A DNA stretch of 5,457 bases, from assembly GCA_036496265.1 (NCBI GenBank), contig DASXLL010000208.1:1-5457 (forward strand), in the 5' to 3' direction. Below are positions 1-5,457 of this stretch, piece after piece. This DNA is from CAYLLN01 sp036496265. GTDB taxonomy: Bacteria > Planctomycetota > Planctomycetia > Pirellulales > Pirellulaceae. The notes beneath the pieces were generated by a model. It did not search any database. It was given only the letters and a program-made list of their open reading frames with translations, and was not told where the DNA came from. The first letter of the stretch is position 1. Each line of letters opens with the position of its first letter. Position numbers and translations under genes: made by a program.

Positions 1-965
1 TCGTTCTCAGCCTTCGGTCCGATGACCGTGATGTACAGCGTGCCATCGGAGGCAAATGCCAGCGAAGTCGGCTTATCGAGGCTGGCAATCTTGACCGTTT
101 TGACATCGTTGCCGCTTTGGTCTATCCGGAATAACCCGCCCTCTTCCGGCTTCATCCACGCAAAATCAGTCACATACAACTTGCCGCTGGGTGAATAGGC
201 CACGCCACTGATGTCATAGAGCTTCGTCTCAAAATTCGAGAGCAGCTTCTTCGTCTTGGCGCTGTAGAACGACAGCAGGCTGTCCTGCGGCTTATTCACT
301 TCTCCCATCTGGCCGATCACAATGTCGCCCTGCTTGTTGATCGCGATGCCCACCGGGGCATCGACCTCGACCGCTTCCTTCGTCGGCAGCCACCGCTCCA
401 GCTTGCCGAATTTCGTGCCGTTCAGCTCGGCCATCGCGACCCAGCCCTTCGTGTCGTCGCCGTTGCACGTGACATAGAGTGCCGACGAGCTAAGCGCTAG
501 GCCATAAAGATTGCCTTCGCCCAGCAAGCCTTCAGCCGGGGTCAACGGGCCGAGCTTCTGGCTGGCATCTTTCTCATAGTTGATCGCCGGCTTGCCGGAG
601 GCAGGCACAGGATAGACGCGGACGCATTCCTCGCCGTCCTTATATCCGCCGTCGCCGACGATCACCGACTTGCCGTCGCTCGTGAAGACGAGGCCCAGCG
701 GGCCGATGTCGTAAAACGGACCCTTGCCATAGACGTCCTTTGGCGACCCCGTGATCACGTCTTCCAGCTTGCCCCCGTCCACGCGGCAAACGCGCCCGCG
801 GGCGCTGTCGGTGATATAGATCTGATTCGTCCCCGGCTGCACCGCCACGCCACACGGGTTCGACAAATTGCCGACGACCTCTTCGACTTTGACGTTCTGG
901 GCCAGTGCAGTGATGCCGAAGCCAGCCATTGCTGCGAACGCAAACGCGGCGAGTGAACGGGTCAT
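1..965 (-). CDS. Secreted beta-propeller protein (NHL/SMP-30-like), 3' end beyond window
   Basis: The frame is open from an ATG at 965-963 to the left edge, giving 321 complete codons with no stop, so the C-terminus lies outside the window. Residues 1-22 look like a Sec signal peptide: Arg3, a hydrophobic stretch, and a likely cut after the ALA at 20-22. The mature part repeats a beta-propeller blade pattern (hydrophobic-G-hydrophobic, then a turn, then a YVTD-like strand) near residues 36-53, 88-106, 152-168, 203-219, 251-268 and 297-313. At least six blades are therefore visible. A distinctive stretch at 79-107 runs from VYGKGPFYDIGPLGL to VGDGG. The fold suggests a protein outside the cytoplasm that binds a ligand or partner, but no catalytic residues can be named. 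It follows the peroxidase gene by 60 bases with no visible terminator, so co-transcription is likely. A ScyD/ScyE-like or lactonase-like family is possible. The frame is secure; the function is not. Confidence 0.85.
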   Translation of the reverse strand, partial: MTRSLAAFAFAAMAGFGITALAQNVKVEEVVGNLSNPCGVAVQPGTNQIYITDSARGRVCRVDGGKLEDVITGSPKDVYGKGPFYDIGPLGLVFTSDGKSVIVGDGGYKDGEECVRVYPVPASGKPAINYEKDASQKLGPLTPAEGLLGEGNLYGLALSSSALYVTCNGDDTKGWVAMAELNGTKFGKLERWLPTKEAVEVDAPVGIAINKQGDIVIGQMGEVNKPQDSLLSFYSAKTKKLLSNFETKLYDISGVAYSPSGKLYVTDFAWMKPEEGGLFRIDQSGNDVKTVKIASLDKPTSLAFASDGTLYITVIGPKAEN

Positions 966-973
966 GGGTGGGG

Positions 974-977
974 TCCT
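974..977 (-). promoter_or_regulatory. Candidate ribosome binding site for the propeller gene
   Basis: The minus strand reads AGGA eight bases before the ATG at 965-963. This is a partial Shine-Dalgarno match at normal spacing and supports that start, as does the signal peptide directly after it. It is the only reasonable match upstream of any start in the window. Confidence 0.4.
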
Positions 978-1025
978 ATGGAAGTGAAGTGAGTAGTTGA
1001 GTGATGGGTCACAAGTCAGAAATAA

Positions 1026-2039
1026 TTATTTCGGCAGCTCCGGCGGCGCGATGTCCGGATAATCCGAGCTCGCCAGCCCTTCCTTCATGAACGTGAGGAG
1101 GTCCGATTTTTCCGTGGCCGAAAGCTTCAGCGGAAAAATCTCTTCATCGAGTTGTGCATTAGGAACTCCGCCCTTGTCGTAATGCTCCACGACGTCTTCC
1201 AGCGTCTTGAGGCTGCCATCGTGCATGTAAGGAGCATGCCGCGCAACTTCCCGCAGCGTCGGCGTCTTGAATGCCCCTTTGTCGCCAACCACCTTCGTCA
1301 CTTCATAGCGCCCCAGGTCCGGCTTCTCGGCTTTCATCCCCACGCCAATATTATGAAACGACTCATCCGTGAAATTTGGTCCGACATGGCAAGCCGAGCA
1401 ATGCGCCTTGCCGAAAAACAACTTCATGCCCCGCTCCGCGGCAACTGACATCACGTTGTGATTGCCGGCTTTGTATTTGTCGTACGGCGCATTTCCCGAC
1501 AGCACCGTCCGCTCGAAGCTGGCAATTGCCTTGGAGATATTTTCCGAAGTCACATCGGTGCCAAAGACCTTTTGAAACTGCTGCTTGTAGCCCGGAATTT
1601 TATTCAGCTTGGCGACGCATTCATCGAGCTTGTGGTCCATCTCAATCGGATTCTGGATCGGCCCCAGGGCCTGGCCTTCTAGCCGCAATGCCCGCCCGTC
1701 CCAAAATTGCAGCTCGCTATACGCCGCGTTGATGATCGTCGGAGCGCTGCGGCCGCCGACCTGGCTACGAACGCCGGTGGCGAAGGGCGTCCCATTCGAC
1801 CAGCCTTTTTTCGGATCGTGACAGCTCGCGCAGCTCACCGTGTCGTCGCACGACAGCCTCGGATCGAAATAAAGCTGCTTTCCCAGCTCGACTTTTTCCG
1901 GCGTCAGCGGATTATCCGCTGGCACCGGCACCGCCTTCAGGCCCAGCGGAACCTTTAGGGGATCTTTATCCGCAGCTGCCGCGACCAGCGGCAATACCGC
2001 GGCAACGAGCAAGACAAAACGAACGACAAACGAAGACAT
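1026..2039 (-). CDS. Dihaem cytochrome c peroxidase (CCP/MauG family), secreted
   Basis: This family reduces hydrogen peroxide to water outside the cytoplasmic membrane, using electrons from small c-type cytochromes or a quinol-oxidising complex. The protein has 337 residues, normal for the family. Residues 1-23 form a signal peptide, which supports the ATG at 2039. Two CXXCH sites bind haem: CASCH at 70-74 (bases 1818-1832) and CSACH at 214-218 (1386-1400). Other family marks are GGRSAPT at 95-101, FWDGRA at 112-117, LEGQA at 120-124 with probable distal Glu121, and PYMHDGSL at 270-277. Met272 is the expected axial ligand of the high-potential haem, where MauG itself has Tyr, so a peroxidase is likelier than a MauG-type enzyme. 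No His occurs between residues 75 and 135, where classical enzymes carry the distal His of the peroxidatic haem. The gene lies 190 bases after the cytochrome b fusion and 60 bases before the propeller gene, suggesting linked expression. Confidence 0.93.
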   Translation of the reverse strand: MSSFVVRFVLLVAAVLPLVAAAADKDPLKVPLGLKAVPVPADNPLTPEKVELGKQLYFDPRLSCDDTVSCASCHDPKKGWSNGTPFATGVRSQVGGRSAPTIINAAYSELQFWDGRALRLEGQALGPIQNPIEMDHKLDECVAKLNKIPGYKQQFQKVFGTDVTSENISKAIASFERTVLSGNAPYDKYKAGNHNVMSVAAERGMKLFFGKAHCSACHVGPNFTDESFHNIGVGMKAEKPDLGRYEVTKVVGDKGAFKTPTLREVARHAPYMHDGSLKTLEDVVEHYDKGGVPNAQLDEEIFPLKLSATEKSDLLTFMKEGLASSDYPDIAPPELPK

Positions 2040-2229
2040 TGCGGAACTAACTCTTTCGACAAAGCCCGGAAATCAAGCTGGGAACTACCAGCGGTAAAAC
2101 TCCGGCATTTTGGCGGACGCCCCGCCCGGCAGCAAGTGGCCGAAACCCCGGCGAGCGGGAGGCGTCAGCCTCCAGGTACGGTTGAAGGACGGGGACTCAT
2201 CGACACCGCTCGCCTTTCAATCCGCTCGC
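2040..2229. other. Spacer between cytochrome b fusion and peroxidase genes
   Basis: This 190-base gap has no credible gene. It holds three copies of the 9-base word CCGCTCGCC (2206-2214 and 2222-2230, with an inverted copy at 2150-2158; the last overlaps the stop codon of the fusion gene) and a perfect small hairpin at 2158-2173. No U-run follows the hairpin in the direction of transcription. I see no convincing sigma-70 promoter before the peroxidase start. Confidence 0.6.
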
Positions 2230-2230
2230 C
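2150..2230. repeat. Structured repeat element with nested hairpin
   Basis: GGCGAGCGG at 2150-2158 pairs exactly with CCGCTCGCC at 2206-2214, and a further direct copy lies at 2222-2230. Inside this outer 9-base stem sits a second stem, GGAGGC and GCCTCC with loop GTCA, at 2158-2173; the two stems share base 2158. The word around the inner hairpin resembles a repeat I recall as widespread between genes in Pirellulales genomes. That resemblance is from memory. The pairings are seen directly. It may be a mobile or REP-like palindrome, or it may influence mRNA stability between the two genes. Confidence 0.5.
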
Positions 2231-4905
2231 TATTTCACTTCGCCCCGCAGCCAGCGGGCCAGCAGATCAATTTCTTCAGCAGTCAGCAGCGCCTTTTTCG
2301 TCCCACCAGTCGGCGAGCTACCGAACGACGGCATCCGATCGTTGGTCTCGCGATAGAACCCTTCGTGCGTCGGATCGGTAATCAAACGAACGAGCCAGTC
2401 CTTTGAACCCCAGCCGGTCAAATCGGGAGCGCTGCCCAAATCGCCCTGATCGCGGAATTTGTGACAATCGACGCAGGAGGAGCTTTCGAAGGCTTCGCCT
2501 AGCGCCTTGCGGCCTTTGGCCAATGTGCCGTCAGACTCGGCGGCTTTGTCGGCTTCGGCCTGCGAGGGCAGCGCGGCCTCAGCAGAGAGAGCGGCGATCA
2601 CTGCTTGCAGCCGATTTTTATCGGCATCGTCCAACTCTTTGAGGTTGTCGATCACAAAGCCAGCCATTTCGCCTGTGGCGTGGCGGGTGTTGCCGAAGTA
2701 ACGCGGGGATTTGATTTGGTCGGGATCGAGGAGGCCGGTGAGCCATTCGCGGGAGCCGAAGCTGGCTAAGTCAGGTGCAGAAGGCACGGCCGGCGAGACG
2801 CCTGCCCCACGGGGATGACAGCCGGAACAGTTAGCTGCAAAGAGCCGCTCAGCTTTGTGAATATCCGTTTCCCGCGTAGGCGGCGGAGCGCCGACGATCG
2901 ATGTCCACGGATTTCCAACCGTCCTCGCCAGTGCGACCGATCGCTCGGCCGTCTCTTGGTCGTGCGGCAAAACCGGCTGCTTATCGTCGGGGTCGTAATA
3001 ATCGCCGCGGAGCCAATCGATGATCAGCGACAGCTCGCGAATGCTGACGTTGTTGTTTTCCGGATGAGCCAAATCCTTCGCGAACGATGGCATCCGGTCG
3101 TTCTCGTTGCGGTAAAATCGCTCATGCGTCGGATCGCTGACAAAACCGAGCATCCATTCATAAGAACCGTAGCCGGTGAGATCCGGAGCAAGTCCGAGCT
3201 GTCCGTGTTCGCCGAACTTGTGACAGCCGCGAGTACAGTTTTGCTCGATCAGGCCGACGCCGCGGCGAATTAATTCGCTATCCTTGGCATCGATTTCTCG
3301 CTGCGATTTGATTTGGGCCTGAGCTGATAGTGCAGCCGCAATCGCGTCGGTATCGTCGGCCGTGAGCGCGGCCGCGTTTTGCTTGAGCCACATCGCCATC
3401 CGGCCGTTCTTGTGGGCCGTATTTCCAAAGAAACTGGCCGATTCGATCATCGCGGGCGTGAGGAACCCTTTGAGCCAAGAACGGCTGGCAAAACCGTGGA
3501 GGTCAGGCGCGGTGGAGGCTGCTTTTCCCTCGCTTGCACTGCGGGCTAGTGTGCTGTTGGGATCGTTATGGCTGTGGCAGCTCGCACAGTGTTGATTAAA
3601 CAGCCGCGGCCCGTGCGTTAGCGGATCATTGCGCAGCAGCGTCACCGCGCCTTCTTTGGGAATCAGCCGCACGTCAGATAGCGTGCCGTCGGGCAGCATT
3701 TCGCGGCGGTTGATCAGCTCGACAGTCCGCTCCGCGTTCCGCTCCGCCTCCTCCTGGGCGTCGAGAAACTCCCGCGAAGCCGTGTATTTCTTCTCGTTGA
3801 ATAGCCCGAATTTCGGACCAACCCAAGCGTAGTTGTCGTCGTACAGCGCCACCGCAGTGAGCGCCGCCGCGCCAACAACGAGCAAAATCACAAATCCCCG
3901 GCTGATCTGATGCCCCAGCCGCCACGAACCAAACAGCGGCAGCGCAAACAGGATCGCCACCACAATCGTCGGAATCACGATCGCCCCAATAATCTCGCTC
4001 GATCCGGGAAAATACTTCAGAAGCTGGAAGAGAAAGAGGTAATACCATTCGGGCCGGGCCGCTGAATATGCCTGCGATGCATCGGCCGGCGCTCCCAACT
4101 CCGCCCCGCGGTGGTTTTCAGCCAGATCGCCGGAAAATAAACCGCCCAAATCGAAATGGACGACGCAGAGCATCACGATTGTTAAAAGTACGAGGCAGCC
4201 GACGGCGTCGAACAGTACCTGCCTGGGCCAAAAAAACTCATCGGGGCGGCCGGGCGTGATATGAGCCGTGATGCCGTGGCGGCGGAACAACGTGACGTGC
4301 AATCCTAGAAAGATCACCAGCAACACCGGCAGCACACCGGCATGCATCGCGAAAAATCGCGTCAGGGTGTGATGACCGTAAGCCGAGCCGCCAACTGCCA
4401 GTGTTTGCACCTCCTTGCCGACTCCGGGCGAGAGCGTCATGAGGTTCGTGGCCACGTTCGTGGCCCAAAAACCCTTCTGATCCCACGGCAGCAAATAGCC
4501 GGTGAGCCCCAAACCCATCACGAGCATCATCAGCACCAGGCCCAGCCAATAATTGACTTCCCGCGGCGGCCGATATGCCCCGTCCCACACGACCTGCAAG
4601 AGATGCAGGACCATGCACACGACCATGGCCTGAGCCATGAAGTGGTGGATGCCGCGAAGAATCCAGCCGCCGGTCATTTCGTGCTGGATGTAATAAACGC
4701 TTTCGTAAGCCGTCGTGCTGCTGGGGCTATAGGCCATCCACAGGAAAATGCCCGTGACCGCCTGCGTGACGAACGCGAACACCAGCATGCTGCCCGTCAC
4801 ATATCGAAATCTCGCCCCACTCGGAATCCGCTCGAACAGCGCATCATGGACCAATTCCCGGTGCCCGGTGCGGTGGTCGAGCCAATCTAGAAGCTTGTTC
4901 AACAT
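2230..4905 (-). CDS. Cytochrome b (b6/subunit IV type) fused to four haem c sites
   Basis: This is the membrane core and electron exit of a Rieske/cytochrome b quinol-oxidising complex. Residues 1-355 form a full cytochrome b with about seven membrane helices (near 36-57, 82-106, 117-139, 186-206, 230-250, 303-325 and 336-355). The b-haem ligands are His87/His101 and His188/His203. The second pair has 14 residues between, as in b6. The quinol-site motif PEWY is at 285-288. Seven helices place the C-terminus outside the cytoplasm, where haem c is attached. A charged, probably helical linker (about 372-402) leads to haem sites CASCH 440-444, CTRGCH 557-562, CSGCH 693-697 and CVDCH 811-815. Likely Met ligands are Met503 or 505, Met605, Met747 and Met858. 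The tail is an internal duplication. No separate cytochrome c1 or f gene appears in the window, so the tail probably does that job. The start fits the family N-terminus, although no Shine-Dalgarno site precedes it. The gene follows the Rieske gene by 68 bases. Confidence 0.93.
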   Translation of the reverse strand: MLNKLLDWLDHRTGHRELVHDALFERIPSGARFRYVTGSMLVFAFVTQAVTGIFLWMAYSPSSTTAYESVYYIQHEMTGGWILRGIHHFMAQAMVVCMVLHLLQVVWDGAYRPPREVNYWLGLVLMMLVMGLGLTGYLLPWDQKGFWATNVATNLMTLSPGVGKEVQTLAVGGSAYGHHTLTRFFAMHAGVLPVLLVIFLGLHVTLFRRHGITAHITPGRPDEFFWPRQVLFDAVGCLVLLTIVMLCVVHFDLGGLFSGDLAENHRGAELGAPADASQAYSAARPEWYYLFLFQLLKYFPGSSEIIGAIVIPTIVVAILFALPLFGSWRLGHQISRGFVILLVVGAAALTAVALYDDNYAWVGPKFGLFNEKKYTASREFLDAQEEAERNAERTVELINRREMLPDGTLSDVRLIPKEGAVTLLRNDPLTHGPRLFNQHCASCHSHNDPNSTLARSASEGKAASTAPDLHGFASRSWLKGFLTPAMIESASFFGNTAHKNGRMAMWLKQNAAALTADDTDAIAAALSAQAQIKSQREIDAKDSELIRRGVGLIEQNCTRGCHKFGEHGQLGLAPDLTGYGSYEWMLGFVSDPTHERFYRNENDRMPSFAKDLAHPENNNVSIRELSLIIDWLRGDYYDPDDKQPVLPHDQETAERSVALARTVGNPWTSIVGAPPPTRETDIHKAERLFAANCSGCHPRGAGVSPAVPSAPDLASFGSREWLTGLLDPDQIKSPRYFGNTRHATGEMAGFVIDNLKELDDADKNRLQAVIAALSAEAALPSQAEADKAAESDGTLAKGRKALGEAFESSSCVDCHKFRDQGDLGSAPDLTGWGSKDWLVRLITDPTHEGFYRETNDRMPSFGSSPTGGTKKALLTAEEIDLLARWLRGEVK
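2233..2847 (-). repeat. Haem c unit 2 of the internal duplication (residues 687-891)
   Basis: Second copy of a two-haem module. It runs from RLFAANCSGCH, through FGNT-H-TGEM (738-747), to a second half with CVDCH, APDLTGWGS, DPTHEGFYR and NDRMPSF (855-861). Its haem cysteines lie 253 and 254 residues after the matching ones in unit 1. It ends soon after NDRMPSF with a WLRGEVK tail, so it lacks the linker that closes unit 1. Confidence 0.85.
2785..2811 (-). repeat. In-frame repeat-like sequence coding RGAGVSPAV
   Basis: These 27 bases encode residues 699-707, in the linker between CSGCH and APDL of haem unit 2. The peptide AGVSPA and its DNA resemble a short sequence I recall as common across Pirellulales genomes, both between and inside genes. 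Only the sequence and its linker position are seen here; the dispersed nature is from memory. Confidence 0.45.
3220..3237 (-). other. CXXXCH haem-attachment site (CTRGCH)
   Basis: These 18 bases encode Cys-Thr-Arg-Gly-Cys-His, residues 557-562, with three residues between the cysteines in place of the usual two. The frame is unbroken on both sides and flanking residues match the CVDCH site of unit 2, so this is a one-codon insertion and not a frameshift. CXXXCH sites are known to bind haem c in some proteins, but are rare. Confidence 0.8.
3526..3549 (-). repeat. In-frame repeat-like sequence coding LARSASEG
   Basis: These 24 bases encode residues 453-460, in the linker between CASCH and APDL of haem unit 1. 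This linker is longer than its counterpart in unit 2. The DNA resembles a short sequence I recall as dispersed in many copies in Pirellulales-type genomes. The position and peptide are seen; the dispersion is from memory. Confidence 0.45.
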
Positions 4906-4910
4906 GCGTT

Positions 4911-4970
4911 GTCATTGGTCATTGATCATTGGTCATTGGCGAGGTCAATCCACAAATGACAAATGACCAA
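4911..4970. repeat. Heptamer tandem repeats with inverted copy between Rieske and cytochrome b
   Basis: Plus strand 4911-4938 is four direct copies of GTCATTG with one mismatch (third copy ATCATTG). Bases 4954-4967 are two copies of AAATGAC, nearly the reverse complement. TTGGTCATT (4929-4937) pairs exactly with AATGACCAA (4962-4970). A longer imperfect stem of 4915-4932 with 4953-4970 matches at 15 of 18 positions. The element fills nearly the whole gap between the two genes and takes the place where a ribosome binding site for the cytochrome b fusion would lie. Confidence 0.75.
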
Positions 4971-4973
4971 GGA

Positions 4974-5457
4974 CTAACTCGGTTTCTCTTCCCGATGCTC
5001 TATGCCCGGATAGTAGTTCACAAATTGCACCCACACCTCGCCCACTTTGAGCTTCTCCTGATCGACGGCGAGCTCGTCCATATTGCGGGGGCTGGGTGAT
5101 TCACGGCCGATCCGTGTTCCATCGAGCTCGAAGCTGCTCGTGTGGCAGGGACACTGAAAGACCTTCCGCTCCGCGGCATAGCCCACAAAGCAACCGGCGT
5201 GGGGGCAGATCGCGTTGAAGCAGTGGACATTATCGCCGTCGCGCCGCAAATAGACCGCTCCGATCGGTTGATTGGCCTCGCGGTTCCAAGCATCGGTCAA
5301 GTCGGCCACCACCGGCACCTGAATCGGCGTGCCGTCCATCGGCAGGGCTCCCAGTGACGCAACACGGCGAAATGGAGGCCCAGATACGTCGCCGCTGCTC
5401 TTTTTTTGCCGCCACAGCGGATCGAGAAACGTCGCTAAACCAGCCGCAAATGGAACG
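4974..5457 (-). CDS. Rieske 2Fe-2S protein of a cytochrome bc complex, 5' end beyond window
   Basis: This subunit takes one electron from quinol at the outer quinol site of cytochrome b and passes it to a c-type haem. The frame is open to the right edge, giving 160 visible residues. The Met codon at 5339-5337 is internal, because in-frame coding sequence continues before it and reads VPFAAGLATFLDPLWRQ, the end of an expected N-terminal membrane anchor. Cluster box 1 is CPHAGC (5190-5207) and box 2 is CPCHTSSF (box core 5142-5153). Together they supply two Cys and two His ligands, with 15 residues between His and Cys, plus the two disulfide cysteines. Ser is kept at the third-last place of box 2, but the usual Tyr after it is Phe, and the usual Leu of box 1 is Ala. 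The TAG stop lies 68 bases before the cytochrome b fusion, the standard gene order for such complexes, so the two are almost certainly partners. Confidence 0.93.
   Translation of the reverse strand, partial: VPFAAGLATFLDPLWRQKKSSGDVSGPPFRRVASLGALPMDGTPIQVPVVADLTDAWNREANQPIGAVYLRRDGDNVHCFNAICPHAGCFVGYAAERKVFQCPCHTSSFELDGTRIGRESPSPRNMDELAVDQEKLKVGEVWVQFVNYYPGIEHREEKPS

Larger units (their letters stand above)
2848..3606 (-). repeat. Haem c unit 1 of the internal duplication (residues 434-686)
   Basis: First copy of the two-haem module. Half A has RLFNQHCASCH, APDL-GF-SRSWL, FGNTAHKNGRM (493-503) and an ALSAQAQ end. Half B has the odd CTRGCH site, KFGEHG, APDLTGYGS, DPTHERFYR and NDRMPSF (602-608), then SLIIDWLRG. 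Each half aligns with its partner in unit 2 at nearly constant spacing. The coding DNA also remains similar in half B (around 3085-3190 against 2324-2430), which supports duplication over convergence. Confidence 0.85.

Noticed and set aside
2040..2100. Sigma-70 promoter for the peroxidase gene
   Set aside because: A TTGATT word on the minus strand has no acceptable -10 partner at normal spacing.
2158..2173. Rho-independent terminator
   Set aside because: The 6-base stem is perfect, but no U-run follows it in the direction of transcription, so it is reported only as a hairpin repeat.
3220..3237. CTRGCH as a frameshift or sequencing artefact
   Set aside because: An extra three bases keep the frame, and the flanking residues match the duplicate on both sides. 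A read error of exactly one codon is unlikely.
2815..3273. Open frame of 152 codons on the plus strand
   Set aside because: It is antisense to the haem c tail, has no recognisable domain or ribosome binding site, and is explained by codon bias on the minus strand.
4342..4890. Open frame of 182 codons on the plus strand
   Set aside because: It lies wholly opposite the cytochrome b core, its protein is rich in Arg, His and Pro with no recognisable fold, and the minus-strand frame is clearly the conserved one.
4911..4970. CRISPR array
   Set aside because: The units are seven bases long and contiguous, with no spacers and no cas genes nearby.
5337..5339. ATG as start of the Rieske gene
   Set aside because: The frame continues upstream to the window edge with sequence that fits the end of a membrane anchor, so this Met is internal.

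Overview
The window is a compact run of four genes, all on the minus strand, read from right to left. Both outer genes are cut by the window edges. The gene content suggests a planctomycete, most likely of the Pirellulales or a relative. The reasons are a cytochrome b fused to several haem c domains, a Rieske protein of matching type, a secreted beta-propeller protein, weak or absent Shine-Dalgarno sites, and short sequences that resemble repeats I recall as dispersed in those genomes. This assignment rests on recognition, not on a search.

Layout in the direction of transcription: (1) 5457-4974, a Rieske 2Fe-2S protein lacking its N-terminus; (2) a 68-base gap of heptamer repeats with an inverted copy; (3) 4905-2230, an 891-residue fusion of a complete seven-helix cytochrome b (b6 plus subunit IV type) with four c-type haem sites; (4) a 190-base gap with a small perfect hairpin and three copies of a 9-base word; (5) 2039-1026, a secreted dihaem cytochrome c peroxidase; (6) a 60-base gap with no terminator; (7) 965-1, a secreted NHL/SMP-30-like beta-propeller lacking its C-terminus.

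The first two genes together form a Rieske/cytochrome b quinol-oxidising complex. The haem c tail of the fusion takes the place of a separate cytochrome c1 or f. It would carry electrons from the Rieske protein to acceptors on the outer side of the membrane. The dihaem peroxidase encoded next is a plausible acceptor, so the cluster may act as a quinol-to-hydrogen-peroxide chain; this is inference from gene order. The role of the propeller protein is unknown.

The most notable point is the haem c tail. It is an internal duplication of a two-haem unit of about 254 residues (A-B-A'-B'). One of its four haem sites has the unusual spacing CXXXCH. The two A-type linkers each carry a different short sequence resembling a dispersed genomic repeat, translated in frame.
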